NCBI RefSeq assembly: GCF_009766085.1
Contig: NZ_LMUF01000010.1
Location: forward strand, 348,485-412,484
Source of the DNA: Burkholderia sp. S171
GTDB lineage: Bacteria > Pseudomonadota > Gammaproteobacteria > Burkholderiales > Burkholderiaceae
Reading direction: 5' to 3'
Length of the DNA stretch: 64,000 nt
Each line of letters starts with the position of its first letter. The stretch's first letter is position 1. Shown here piece by piece: positions 43,590-52,340 of this stretch. Under the pieces are notes generated by a model. It saw nothing but the letters and a program-made list of their open reading frames with translations, was not told the origin of the DNA and did not search any database. The position numbers and the translations under genes are program-made.

Positions 43590-45335
43590 ATGTCCATGAA
43601 GAAGTCCATGAGTTCGCTGCATCACGCACGTCCGTTTGCGCTCGGAACGCTCGCTGCTACGGTGTTTTCGCTCTCGATCGGGTTCGTTGAAAGCAGTCCC
43701 GCCTACGCGAAAGTCGCACCGCAACCCGCGGTCCTGACCGCGTCAGCGGTGGCAGTCGCCGACAAGTTCGCGGCCGACGCCGCCGAACAAGTCCTTAAGG
43801 AAGGCGGCAATGCCGTTGATGCAGCCGTCGCGATCGCCTTCACGCTGGCGGTGACCTACCCGGAAGCGGGCAACCTGGGCGGCGGCGGTTTCATGACGCT
43901 CTACGTGGATCATCGTCCGTACTTCCTCGACTATCGCGAGCGCGCCCCCATTGCCGCCACGAAGAACATGTATCTCGATGACAAAGGCGAAGTCATCAAG
44001 GGCATGAGCCTGTACGGGTATCGCGCAGTCGGCGTACCCGGCACGGTGTCGGGCATGTGGGAAGCGCAAAAGCGCTTCGGCAAGCTGAAATGGAAACAGG
44101 TCGTCGCGCCCGCAATCAAGTACGCGCAGGACGGCTTTGAAGTCAGCGACCAATTGCAGGAACGCAAGGATGCGGCGTCGAAGGACTTCGCCGGCAAGAC
44201 CAACTTCGATAGTTACTTCGGAAACCTTAATAAAGGCGTGAACTTCAAGCAGCCGGAGCTGGCAGCCACGCTTCAGCGCATCTCGGACAAGGGTGCGAAG
44301 GGCTTCTATGAAGGCCAGACGGCGGATCTGATCTCGACAGCCATGGCCGGCCACGGCCTGATCACGTCAAAGGACCTGAAGGAATACAAGGCGGTCTGGC
44401 GGCAACCGGTGCTCGCGAGCTGGAACGGGTATCGGATCATCACTGCGCCGCCGCCGAGTTCCGGCGGTATCGGTCTCGTCCAGTTGCTGAAGATGAAGGC
44501 CGATCTCAAGGACAAGTATGCCAACGTGCCGCTCAATTCCGCCCAGTACATTCACCTGACCGCGGAAATTGAAAAACGCGTGTTCGCGGATCGAGCCCAA
44601 TATCTCGGCGACCCCGATTTCTACAAGGTGCCGATCGCGCAGCTCATAGACGACGACTACATCTTGAAGCGTGCATCGGAGGTCAATCCCGACACGCCGT
44701 CGGATACCAAGAGCGTCGTTCCGGGCCTGGGCACCACGATGCCGGAGAAGGCTGAAACCACGCACTTCTCGGTGGTCGACAAGTGGGGCAACGCGGTATC
44801 GAATACGTACACCATTAACGGCTATTTCGGCTCCGGTGTGGTGGTCGACGGCACGGGTGTGGTGCTGAACGACGAGATGGACGACTTCTCATCCAAGCCG
44901 GGCGTAGCGAACATGTTCGGCGTGGTGGGCAGCGACGCCAACGCCATCGAACCGCGCAAGCGCCCGCTCTCCTCGATGACACCGACCATCCTCACGAAGG
45001 ATGATCAGGTTGCCATGGTGATCGGCACGCCGGGCGGTTCGCGCATCTTCACATCGATCTTCCAGGTGATCAGCAACGTCTACGACTTCTCCATGCCTTT
45101 GCCTGAAGCAGTCGCTGCAATGCGCTTTCATCATCAGTTGCTGCCGCCGAACACGATCTTCTGGGAGCCGTACAAACCCATTGACGGCGATCTCGCGAAG
45201 GAACTGGAGGCAAAGGGATATACGCTCGCGAAGCAAGGTTTCAACGGCGATATCCAGGTCATCAAGATCGATGACAAGACGCCGGAACCTGTTGCCGATC
45301 CGCGTGGACGGGGCGTGACGCGCGTGATCCAGTAA
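43590..45335 (+). CDS. ggt: Gamma-glutamyltransferase (periplasmic, autoprocessing)
   Basis: 581 residues. Signal peptide 1-40, cleaved near PAYAKVA. The proenzyme self-cleaves before the catalytic Thr at about 390, first Thr of TTHFSVVDKWGNAVSN; the substrate-binding Arg is in LDYRERAP, and GYFGSGVVV and PLSSMTPTI are small-subunit motifs. It removes the gamma-glutamyl group from glutathione and related peptides in the periplasm, releasing Cys-Gly that the nearby dipeptide/oligopeptide importer could take up. CAGGAGGAG precedes the ATG. A terminator follows. Confidence 0.95.
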   Translation: MSMKKSMSSLHHARPFALGTLAATVFSLSIGFVESSPAYAKVAPQPAVLTASAVAVADKFAADAAEQVLKEGGNAVDAAVAIAFTLAVTYPEAGNLGGGGFMTLYVDHRPYFLDYRERAPIAATKNMYLDDKGEVIKGMSLYGYRAVGVPGTVSGMWEAQKRFGKLKWKQVVAPAIKYAQDGFEVSDQLQERKDAASKDFAGKTNFDSYFGNLNKGVNFKQPELAATLQRISDKGAKGFYEGQTADLISTAMAGHGLITSKDLKEYKAVWRQPVLASWNGYRIITAPPPSSGGIGLVQLLKMKADLKDKYANVPLNSAQYIHLTAEIEKRVFADRAQYLGDPDFYKVPIAQLIDDDYILKRASEVNPDTPSDTKSVVPGLGTTMPEKAETTHFSVVDKWGNAVSNTYTINGYFGSGVVVDGTGVVLNDEMDDFSSKPGVANMFGVVGSDANAIEPRKRPLSSMTPTILTKDDQVAMVIGTPGGSRIFTSIFQVISNVYDFSMPLPEAVAAMRFHHQLLPPNTIFWEPYKPIDGDLAKELEAKGYTLAKQGFNGDIQVIKIDDKTPEPVADPRGRGVTRVIQ

Positions 45336-45370
45336 GCGGCCGCATTCGTTCCAGTCGGTTCAAGGCAGAC

Positions 45371-45404
45371 AAAAGGGCCGGGTCATTCATGACCTGGCCC
45401 TTTT
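45371..45404 (+). terminator. Intrinsic terminator after ggt
   Basis: AAAAGGGCCGGGTCA, TTCA loop, TGACCTGGCCCTTTT with one G-T pair, then a T-rich tail. A-run on the other side makes it bidirectional. Confidence 0.92.
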
Positions 45405-45606
45405 GCTTTGCTTTACTTTTAAGGCGTACACGTATTCCCTCAAAGCCGTGCTGAAACGGACCTTATAAGGATCGCGGCATGACTGGAATCCCATTTTTGA
45501 GATTGGAGGCGGCTTAATGTTGCCCTAGTCTCTGTGCTGGCCCCAGTCCAATGCGTTGGCCCCCGCCAACACTACAAATAAACCTATCGAGACGACCCTG
45601 AAGACG

Positions 45607-45638
45607 GCGCCGCCCGGTCTCCCGAGACCATCCGGCGC
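45607..45638 (+). promoter_or_regulatory. Two-part hairpin in the purine-permease leader
   Basis: Inner stem GGTCTC-CC-GAGACC (45616-45629) and outer stem GCGCCG/CGGCGC (45607-45612 with 45633-45638). It ends 20-odd bases before the ribosome-binding site. No match to a purine riboswitch could be made. Confidence 0.45.
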
Positions 45639-45674
45639 GCTTGTTTCAGCCTGCTGATAAAGGAGAACAGCTCA

Positions 45675-47069
45675 ATGATGGAACCCCACATCCAGCCGCT
45701 TGCCGGTATCGACATCCAGGATGACGCACCCGCGTCCCAATCCGGCGGATTGATCGACAAATATTTTCAGATCAGTGCGCGCGGCAGTACGCAACGGCGC
45801 GAGGTCATTGCCGGGATCACGACCTTCCTGGCGATGGTGTATTCCGTATTCGTCGTCCCGGAGATGCTCGGCAAGGCCGGATTCGACACCCGCGCCGTCT
45901 TCGTGGCGGTCTGCCTGACGACCGCATTCGGCTCGCTGTTGATGGGCATCTGGGCGCGCTTGCCGATCGCCATCGGTTGCGCAATCTCGCTCACCGCGTT
46001 CACCGCGTTCGGGCTGGTGCTCGGCAAAGGGCTCTCGCCAGCCGTCGCGCTCGGCGCCGTCTTCCTGATGGGCGTCTCGTTCACCGCGATCTCCGTCACC
46101 GGCGTGCGCTCGTGGATCCTGCGCAATCTGCCGGCAGGCGTCGCGCATGGCACGGGGATCGGTATCGGCTTGTTCCTGTTGCTGATTGCAACGAACGATG
46201 TCGGCCTGATCGTCAAGAACCCGGGTGCTGGTTTGCCCGTTTCGCTTGGCCATATCACCGCGTTTCCGGTGCTGATGTCGATCTTCGGACTCGCGGCAAT
46301 CATCGGTCTGGAACGCCGGCGCGTGCCGGGCGGAATCTTGCTGGTGGTGGTCGGGTTGTCGGCGCTGGGACTGGCCTTCGATCCCGCCGTCCGTTTCACC
46401 GGCGTGTTCGCGCTGCCCTCGCTGAGCGCGCCCGGACATGCTTCGTTGATCGGCGCCATGGACATTCGCGGCGCGCTGTCGCTGGCCGTGCTGCCTAGTG
46501 TGTTCGCGCTGGTGATGACAGCCGTCTTCGATGCCACCGGCACGATTCGCGCGGTTGCGGGACAGGCAGGTCAAATCGATGAGAAAGGCCGGATAGTGAA
46601 CGGCGGCCGGGCGTTGACGGCGGACTCGGTCAGCTCGATTGTGGCTGCGTGCCTGGGCGGTGCGCCGGCGGCGGCTTATATTGAATCGACGGTAGGCGTG
46701 GCGGCAGGCGCGAAGTCGGGTCTGGCGGCCGCGACCGTTGGCGTGATGTTCCTGCTGGTGATGTTCTTCTCGCCGCTCGCCGGACTGGTGCCCGCGTACG
46801 CAACGGCTCCGGCGCTAATGTATGTCGGCCTGCTGATGCTGGCGAGTGTGAGCAAGCTTCACATGGACGATCTGGTGGACTCCATGTCCGGTCTTGTCTG
46901 CGCCGTATTCATTGTGCTGTCGGCCAATATTGTGACCGGCATCATGCTCGGCTTCTGCACCCTCGTAATCGGGCGCGTGATAGCCGGCGAATACAAGAAG
47001 CTGAACGTTGGCACGGTGGTGATTGCCGCAGTGCTCGCCGCGTTTTATCTCGGCGGATGGGCAATCTGA
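45675..47069 (+). CDS. NCS2-family purine permease (AzgA-like)
   Basis: 464 residues, about 13 membrane segments. [20 protein letters not shown] then [20 protein letters not shown] is the AzgA-subfamily opening; [19 protein letters not shown] and [20 protein letters not shown], then [12 protein letters not shown] are its signatures. Proton symport of adenine, guanine or hypoxanthine is the family role. AAAGGAG precedes the ATG. A terminator lies 55 bases downstream. Confidence 0.92.
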   Translation: MMEPHIQPLAGIDIQDDAPASQSGGLIDKYFQISARGSTQRREVIAGITTFLAMVYSVFVVPEMLGKAGFDTRAVFVAVCLTTAFGSLLMGIWARLPIAIGCAISLTAFTAFGLVLGKGLSPAVALGAVFLMGVSFTAISVTGVRSWILRNLPAGVAHGTGIGIGLFLLLIATNDVGLIVKNPGAGLPVSLGHITAFPVLMSIFGLAAIIGLERRRVPGGILLVVVGLSALGLAFDPAVRFTGVFALPSLSAPGHASLIGAMDIRGALSLAVLPSVFALVMTAVFDATGTIRAVAGQAGQIDEKGRIVNGGRALTADSVSSIVAACLGGAPAAAYIESTVGVAAGAKSGLAAATVGVMFLLVMFFSPLAGLVPAYATAPALMYVGLLMLASVSKLHMDDLVDSMSGLVCAVFIVLSANIVTGIMLGFCTLVIGRVIAGEYKKLNVGTVVIAAVLAAFYLGGWAI

Positions 47070-47124
47070 CCTGATGGGCTAGTGAACATCTAGCGCAGTC
47101 AGTACGAATAGGCTTAACACCCCC

Positions 47125-47150
47125 GGTTGCCGGCAACTTTTCCGGCAACC
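47125..47150. terminator. GGTTGCCGG hairpin, copy 1
   Basis: GGTTGCCGG, 8-base loop ending in TTTT, CCGGCAACC. Probable terminator of the purine permease gene, followed by GCCTTCGCTTTT. The same stem recurs at 49740-49766. Confidence 0.6.
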
Positions 47151-47245
47151 GCCTTCGCTTTTACAAGACACGCTAATCGACGTTCGAGAGCGATAAAACG
47201 GCTCATCGATACGTTGATTCAGCAATCAGCCAAACTCCAGCCGAT

Positions 47246-47395
47246 TTACTTCCGGCGATACGCTTCGGCCACTACTGCGCAATTTTGCAGATGCAGGTTC
47301 AGCGCGTGAGCAGCTTCGCGGCGAACAACAGCCTTCGTCTTGCGGAACCAGGAACCGAACGAAACGAGCAGCGAACTTTGAGCGGTGGTTTTCAT
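47246..47395 (-). CDS. Small basic protein of 49 residues, unknown function
   Basis: 49 residues: MKTTAQSSLLVSFGSWFRKT, then KAVVRREAAHALNLHLQ, NCAVVAEAYRRK. Basic and amphipathic-helical, somewhat like the short Arg-rich DUF1127-type proteins but without their YRELRRL-type core, so I do not place it there. GAGGTG lies before ATG 47395. A strong promoter stands 50 bases upstream with paired boxes at the start site, which is the best evidence that the gene is real. Confidence 0.75.
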   Translation of the reverse strand: MKTTAQSSLLVSFGSWFRKTKAVVRREAAHALNLHLQNCAVVAEAYRRK

Positions 47396-47417
47396 GAGAG
47401 CACCTCAGCGCGAATAA

Positions 47418-47471
47418 GGGATTACCCGTTAGGGAATACCCTTATTATACGCATTCGATGCTGCATTGCAA
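47418..47471 (-). promoter_or_regulatory. Sigma-70 promoter with paired 10-bp boxes
   Basis: Minus strand: TTGCAA (47466-47471), 16-base spacer, perfect TATAAT (47444-47449). On the plus strand GGGATTACCC (47418-47427) and GGGAATACCC (47432-47441) lie across the predicted start site, 14 bp apart. A repressor bound there would block initiation. Confidence 0.75.
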
Positions 47472-47603
47472 AAATATTTTGAGATCAGCGGGGTCATGAA
47501 GCGTCAACGCAACAGCGCGTGGCTCTTTCCCGGATTGAGTCCAGCCTTTTGCGCAAAGACGGTTCCGGGCGCCGGGAATGCGCCGCTACCCCGCTAGACG
47601 CAA

Positions 47604-48695
47604 TCAGGGCACGACGGAAAGAAACAGGAAGGTCGCGAAAATTACAAGGTGAACCACGCCTTGAAGCAAGGTCGATCGTCCGGTGCCAAGCGTCAGGACG
47701 CTCACGATCAAGGTCAGTGCGAGCAGCACGATTTCCTTCGGTCCGAGGCCAAGTGCGATCGGCTGGCTGATCGCCAGCGACACCATCGCCACTGCCGGAA
47801 TGGTCAGTCCAATGCTCGCCAGCGCCGATCCAAGCGCCAGATTCAAGCTCGTCTGCAAGCGGTTAAGCCGAGCCGCGCGCAATGCGGCGACGCCTTCCGG
47901 CAGCAGCACCAACGCAGCGATCACCACACCAACCACCGCTTCGGGCGCGCCAGCACGGGCGACGCCTGCCTCGACCGCTGGCGAAAGCAGTTTCGCCAGC
48001 CCGACCACAGAAATCAGCGAGAGCAGCAGCAAACCGCCAGCGGCCAGTGCGAAACCGTTGGTCGGCAGCGGCGCGTGAACATCGTCGGATTCGCCTCGGT
48101 TCGGATCGAGCGCAGGCACGGGCGGCAGGAAATAGTCGCGATGGCGCACCGTCTGCACGAACACGAAGACCACATAAAGCACGAGCGACGTCACGCCCAC
48201 GAACACCAGTTGCGAGGTCGACAACCCCGGCCCGATCACCGTGCTGGTGAAATCAGGCAAAACCATGGTCAGGACCGACAGCGCGCACAGGACAGCGAGC
48301 GTTGCGCTTGCACCCTGCAGCTGGAAATTCTGCTCGTGATGGCGCATGCCGCCCACAAGCAGGCAAAGCCCGACGATCCCGTTGCAGACGATCATGATCG
48401 TGGCGAACACCGTATCGCGCGGCAATGCTGCCTTTTCCGGGCCGCCGGTCAGCATGACAGAGACGATCAACGCCACTTCGATCACCGTGACCGCTATTGC
48501 GAGCACCAGCGTGCCAAACGGCTCACCAACGCGATGCGCCACCACTTCAGCGTGATGGATCGCGGCGAATACGGCGAACGCGAGGGCGACGGCGGAGAGT
48601 ATCAACAGGAAGCCGTTCGGCATGGCGAACGTCAGTCCCAGGATGACAAGTGCGGCAAATGGCGCAATGCACGTCCAGTCCAGCTTGAATTTCAT
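47604..48695 (-). CDS. chaA: Calcium:proton antiporter, ChaA type
   Basis: 363 residues, about eleven helices. The two antiparallel CaCA repeats are visible: the first around IHHAEVVAHRVGEPFGTLVL through VSVMLTGGPEKAALPRDTVF, the second around GAPEAVVGVVIAALVLLPEG with the acidic Glu. ChaA exchanges Na+, K+ or Ca2+ for protons at alkaline pH. Single-gene unit; symbol by family resemblance. Confidence 0.85.
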   Translation of the reverse strand: MKFKLDWTCIAPFAALVILGLTFAMPNGFLLILSAVALAFAVFAAIHHAEVVAHRVGEPFGTLVLAIAVTVIEVALIVSVMLTGGPEKAALPRDTVFATIMIVCNGIVGLCLLVGGMRHHEQNFQLQGASATLAVLCALSVLTMVLPDFTSTVIGPGLSTSQLVFVGVTSLVLYVVFVFVQTVRHRDYFLPPVPALDPNRGESDDVHAPLPTNGFALAAGGLLLLSLISVVGLAKLLSPAVEAGVARAGAPEAVVGVVIAALVLLPEGVAALRAARLNRLQTSLNLALGSALASIGLTIPAVAMVSLAISQPIALGLGPKEIVLLALTLIVSVLTLGTGRSTLLQGVVHLVIFATFLFLSVVP

Positions 48696-48950
48696 TGATG
48701 CTCCAGGGCGGTGCTGCGTGTGGATGGAAGTGTGAGGAAGGCTGACCGACAGTAGGGTTCAGTTCGGTCAGTTCGGCTCGATTGCTTGAAAGTGCCGTCA
48801 GATTACAGGTTCTCGACAAAAACGGCGGTTGCAGGGCTTGCAACAACCGTCCGAAGATGCATTGCCGGCGGTGGACGGCGTTCCTGCCTTCGAAACGTTG
48901 GGGAACCGTAAATCGTTACGCGTCAATGAGTTGGCCGGTGCTCACGCATG
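48696..48950. other. Intergenic, no gene seen
   Basis: Upstream region of the antiporter gene. No RNA gene or coding frame can be supported. Confidence 0.5.
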
Positions 48951-48985
48951 TTGTCCACATGGCTATCCACAAAAAATGTGGATAA
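48951..48985. promoter_or_regulatory. Cluster of three DnaA-box-like 9-mers
   Basis: TTGTCCACA (48951-48959), CTATCCACA (48963-48971) and, inverted, TTATCCACA (48977-48985). The last is a perfect box and the others differ by one base from TTWTNCACA. The last two form an 8-bp inverted repeat with an A5 loop. No dnaA, dnaN, repA or parAB gene is near. Confidence 0.55.
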
Positions 48986-49102
48986 GTCGCGCCCCTGATT
49001 TTAGACGGTGGCGCGTGTCAATTGATTCGTTGAGTCTCCGTGGGCAGGTCCTCGGCGTTCGACCTGCGGCCTCGCGACGGTCACGGGCAGCTCACCCCGC
49101 AC

Positions 49103-49138
49103 AAAAAAGGGCGCGGCCAGTTACGCGGCCGCGCCCTT
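49103..49138 (-). terminator. Intrinsic terminator of the OsmC gene
   Basis: Minus strand: AAGGGCGCGGCC, 8-base loop, GGCCGCGCCCTT (12-bp perfect stem), then TTTT. It lies 20 bases after the stop. Confidence 0.92.
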
Positions 49139-49158
49139 AGTAGCCCATCAACTTAAAC

Positions 49159-49590
49159 TCAGGAGATGAATTCCGTGTTCAGCGTGATCTTCGCGTTTCC
49201 AGCGAATAGCTTGGACACCGGGCAACCCTCTTTCGCCGCGTTGGCGAGCTTTTCGAACGTGGCTTTGTCGGTACCGGGAACCTTGCCTTTCAAGTCCAGA
49301 TGGCAGGCAGTGATCGAGAACCCGTCGCCGTCCTTGTCTAGCGTCACGGTAGACTTCGTCTCGAGGCTTTCCGCCGTGAGCCCCGCCTGCGTGAGTTGCA
49401 GTGACAGCGCCATTGTGAAACAACCCGAATGCGCAGCGCCGATCAGCTCTTCGGGATTCGTTCCGGGACCGCCTTCGAAACGCGCTGCAAAACCATAGGG
49501 CGCGTCTTTCAAAACGCCGGTTTGCGTCGAAATGTAACCTTTACCGTCCTTGATGCCACCACTCCATTTGGCCGATGCTGTTTTTTGCAC
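49159..49590 (-). CDS. osmC: OsmC-family peroxiredoxin-like hydroperoxidase
   Basis: 143 residues from GTG 49590, with GGAG eight bases upstream. Catalytic Cys57 (AAHSGCFTMALS) and Cys123 (EGCPVSKLFAG) are at the expected spacing; VQKTASAKWSGGIKDGKGYI and GTNPEELIGAAH are typical OsmC blocks. The protein reduces organic hydroperoxides with thiols. Longer in-frame starts are rejected because the added residues are unrelated to the family. Confidence 0.93.
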   Translation of the reverse strand: MQKTASAKWSGGIKDGKGYISTQTGVLKDAPYGFAARFEGGPGTNPEELIGAAHSGCFTMALSLQLTQAGLTAESLETKSTVTLDKDGDGFSITACHLDLKGKVPGTDKATFEKLANAAKEGCPVSKLFAGNAKITLNTEFIS

Positions 49591-49739
49591 GAGTGTTCTC
49601 CAGAAAGTCAGGGTGGATATGCCGCGCGTACCGCCGCAGCATGGAATCGACTGCCAAGCCGGCTTGAAAATACGCCGCCGGCTTTGACGCGCCATCGGGT
49701 TGAGCGAAGCACACAGGATGCCCGAAAACACAGTGAGCA

Positions 49740-49766
49740 GGTTGCCGGACCCGTTTTCCGGCAACC
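49740..49766. repeat. GGTTGCCGG hairpin, copy 2
   Basis: GGTTGCCGG, 9-base loop containing GTTTT, CCGGCAACC; the same 9-bp stem as 47125-47150. It ends 20 bases before the FAD-oxidoreductase ATG, between divergent genes. Confidence 0.65.
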
Positions 49767-49786
49767 ACTCTGTTCAAGGAGGATAG

Positions 49787-51127
49787 ATGGGTCCGCAAGT
49801 CGTTGAAGTTGTTGAAGATCGTGATTTGCCCGAGCGCGTCGATGTTGTCGTTATCGGCGGCGGCATTATTGGCGTGAGCACAGCTCTTTTTCTCGCCGAG
49901 AAAGGCGTTTCGGTAGCCGTCTGCGAAAAAGGCCATATTGCCGGTGAGCAATCCAGCCGCAACTGGGGCTGGTGCCGCGCGACGCATCGCGATTTGCGCG
50001 AGCTTGAACTCAGTCTGGAAAGCCTCAAGCTGTGGCGAGAGCTGGACCGTACGCTTGGTATCGATACGGGATTCCGGGAATGCGGCATCCTCTACGCCGC
50101 CGACGACCTCAAGGCCCTCGCCGATCACGAAAGCTGGCTGGCGCGCGCCGTTAGCTTGGTGGGCCGCGAGGGTATCGACTCACGCATCACATCCAGCGAC
50201 GAAACCGCCGCGCTGATGTTGGGCACCGCGCGCAAATTTCCCGGCGGCATCTACACACCCTCCGATGGTCGCGCGGAACCACAGCGCGCGGCACCGGCCA
50301 TTGCCCACGCGCTGCGAGCCAAGGGCGTGAAGGTTTTAACGCCGTGTGCGGTGCGGGGTATCGAAACGAGCGCGGGTGCGATCAGTGGCGTCGTGACCGA
50401 ATACGGTCCGATCCGCTGCTCGAGTGTGGTGGTGGCAGGCGGTGCGTGGACACGCTTGTTCGCGGGCAGCGTTGGCGTTGAACTGCCGCAGCTGAGTGTG
50501 AGGTCGTCGGTGCTGCGCACGGAACCGGTCAGCGGTGGGCCTGAAGTCAGTGCGTGCAACCAGACAGTCGGATACCGCAAGCGGCTGGATGGCGGCTACA
50601 CGATCGCGAATGCGTTCCGCAGCCTGGCCGAGATTACGCCCGACAGCTTCCGGCTATTCAGCCAATACCTCCCGGCGCTGAAAAGCCAGTTCAGGTCGAT
50701 GGACTTCACATTCGGCGAGCGGTTTTTTGAAGAGCTACGCCGGCCTCGGACATGGCAGCTCGATCAGCCTACTGTCTTCGAAACCGTTCGCACGCTCGAT
50801 CCGGCGCCGACCCAAAAATTCAACGATGTCGCCATCGACGCTTTCCGAGCGCTCTTTCCGGGGCTTGGGAACGTGAAAGTGGCGCAGGCATGGGCGGGTT
50901 ATATCGACGTCACGCCGGATGCGGTGCCGGTAATTTCGGCCGCGCAACAGGTTCCGGGAATGTTTATCGCCACGGGATTTTCGGGTCACGGTTTCGGGAT
51001 CGGGCCGGGTGCCGGGAAGCTGATGGCCGATATGGTCGCGAACGATAAACCGCTGATGGACCCGCAAGCGTTCCGGCTAAGCCGCTTTAGCGACGGCACG
51101 AAGATCGAACTGGACGGTGGGTTTTAA
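49787..51127 (+). CDS. FAD-dependent oxidoreductase, DadA/glycine-oxidase type
   Basis: 446 residues. FAD-binding VDVVVIGGGIIGVSTALFLA at about 18-37, with acidic Glu ending strand 2 in VAVCEKG. NWGWCRATHRDLRELELS follows, and the C-terminal FAD contact is ATGFSGHGFGIGPGAGKLMA. The DAO fold oxidises secondary or D-amino acids, sarcosine-like substrates or opines. The N-terminus has about 16 extra residues. AAGGAGG precedes the ATG. Stands alone; substrate unknown. Confidence 0.9.
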   Translation: MGPQVVEVVEDRDLPERVDVVVIGGGIIGVSTALFLAEKGVSVAVCEKGHIAGEQSSRNWGWCRATHRDLRELELSLESLKLWRELDRTLGIDTGFRECGILYAADDLKALADHESWLARAVSLVGREGIDSRITSSDETAALMLGTARKFPGGIYTPSDGRAEPQRAAPAIAHALRAKGVKVLTPCAVRGIETSAGAISGVVTEYGPIRCSSVVVAGGAWTRLFAGSVGVELPQLSVRSSVLRTEPVSGGPEVSACNQTVGYRKRLDGGYTIANAFRSLAEITPDSFRLFSQYLPALKSQFRSMDFTFGERFFEELRRPRTWQLDQPTVFETVRTLDPAPTQKFNDVAIDAFRALFPGLGNVKVAQAWAGYIDVTPDAVPVISAAQQVPGMFIATGFSGHGFGIGPGAGKLMADMVANDKPLMDPQAFRLSRFSDGTKIELDGGF

Positions 51128-51226
51128 GCGCGAAAAACAGAGGAATGCAGAATTTTACGGAGGGTGTTTCTGGCTTTTGTCACTGCCGGCCAGCTCCGAG
51201 CGGTCGCTCAGAGCTGCTTTTCCCAC

Positions 51227-51445
51227 TTACTTGCCCGAGATTACCCGGCGTGCTTCGATTTCTGCGAGTTCAAGCGCAGCCTGCTCGGTTTTGACCGGAC
51301 GTCCACATCCGCGTCCAATTGTCTGGCCAATGGGCCCGTTTACGTGTTCCGTAACAACGCGGATATAGCCCTTGAACATTGCGCCCGGTGCCGGCATTAC
51401 GAGTGCCTCAACGGTCTTATTACCCTTCGTTTCTTTGAATGCCAT
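51227..51445 (-). CDS. Small conserved protein, 72 residues, unknown function
   Basis: MAFKETKGNKTVEALVMPAP, then MFKGYIRVV, GRGCGRPVKTEQAALELAEI, EARRVISGK. Balanced composition with alternating strands and a C-terminal helix; AGGGGG before ATG 51445. No domain recognised, but the composition is unlike a chance frame. Confidence 0.75.
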   Translation of the reverse strand: MAFKETKGNKTVEALVMPAPGAMFKGYIRVVTEHVNGPIGQTIGRGCGRPVKTEQAALELAEIEARRVISGK

Positions 51446-51657
51446 TGCGGCCCCCTGTTTAATAGTGGGCGGATCCTATCACGAACGAGCGTCCTACCCC
51501 TTTCGGTCGTGCCGTGTTGCACGCACTGCTCGACGGCAAGACAGCGCAGACGGGTCGCAGAAACCCCGTCGCTCTACCGCGATAGCCGGGTAAAGTGCGG
51601 ACGCGGCTAAAGCCCAATGTCGGGTAGAATTTTGGACTAATTTTGAACGAGCCTTAT

Positions 51658-52308
51658 ATGACAAGCTCCAAGCTGTACCTCGACGTGTGGTCCGATTTCG
51701 TGTGCCCTTTCTGCTATCTGGAAGTGCCGGTCATCGACCAGTTCAAGCAGACCTATGGCGACGCCGTCGAAGTCCGCTGGCACGCGTTCGAACTGCGTCC
51801 CGAACCCGCTTCCGCGATCGATCCGGATAGCGACACCCTGCATGAAACCTGGGAAAACTCGGTCTACCCGATCGCTATCGAACGCGGTTTGTTGCTACGC
51901 CTGCCGCCGGTTCAACCGCATAGCCGCAAGGCGTTCGAGACCGCGTTTTTCGCGCGCGAATCGGGTCGTTTCGACGTGGTGCATCGTGCGATCTTCAAGG
52001 CGTATTTCGAGGACGGCATCGATATCGGCGACACCGATGCGCTGCTGGATATTGCCGCCACGTGCGGCATCGATCCGGAATCGCTGGAAGAAGCGTTGCT
52101 CGGCGATGAACTCACCGACGCGGTGATCGAAGACGAAGAATTTGCGAAGAAGCTCGGCGTAACGGGCGTGCCGTTCGTCGTGCTGTCGCGTGACGGTGTG
52201 GGCAATGAGGAACCGCCGCCGCCCATTGCGTTACGCGGCGCGGCGCCCATCGAGCATTTTGAAGCAGCGCTCGGACGACTGTTCCCAGAGGGGTTTTCGG
52301 CCGCTTGA
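51658..52308 (+). CDS. DsbA-family oxidoreductase, FrnE type
   Basis: 216 residues without a signal peptide, so cytosolic. The thioredoxin active site is Cys16-Pro-Phe-Cys19 in WSDFVCPFCYLE, then the helical insertion, and the cis-Pro loop GVTGVPFVVLSRDGV. FrnE-like DsbAs are linked to polyketide isomerisation and redox stress; role here is unknown. A TAGAAT -10-like hexamer lies near 51625. ATG 51658 is preferred to TTG 51643. Confidence 0.9.
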   Translation: MTSSKLYLDVWSDFVCPFCYLEVPVIDQFKQTYGDAVEVRWHAFELRPEPASAIDPDSDTLHETWENSVYPIAIERGLLLRLPPVQPHSRKAFETAFFARESGRFDVVHRAIFKAYFEDGIDIGDTDALLDIAATCGIDPESLEEALLGDELTDAVIEDEEFAKKLGVTGVPFVVLSRDGVGNEEPPPPIALRGAAPIEHFEAALGRLFPEGFSAA

Positions 52309-52340
52309 ACGCGCTCTTCGAGATGCTTTAACGACTCGAA

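Noticed and set aside
45420..45674. Purine riboswitch before the purine permease
   Set aside because: Hairpins are present but the conserved purine-aptamer loop sequences were not found.
48951..48985. Replication origin
   Set aside because: DnaA boxes alone are not enough; no dnaA, dnaN, repA, parAB or AT-rich unwinding region accompanies them.
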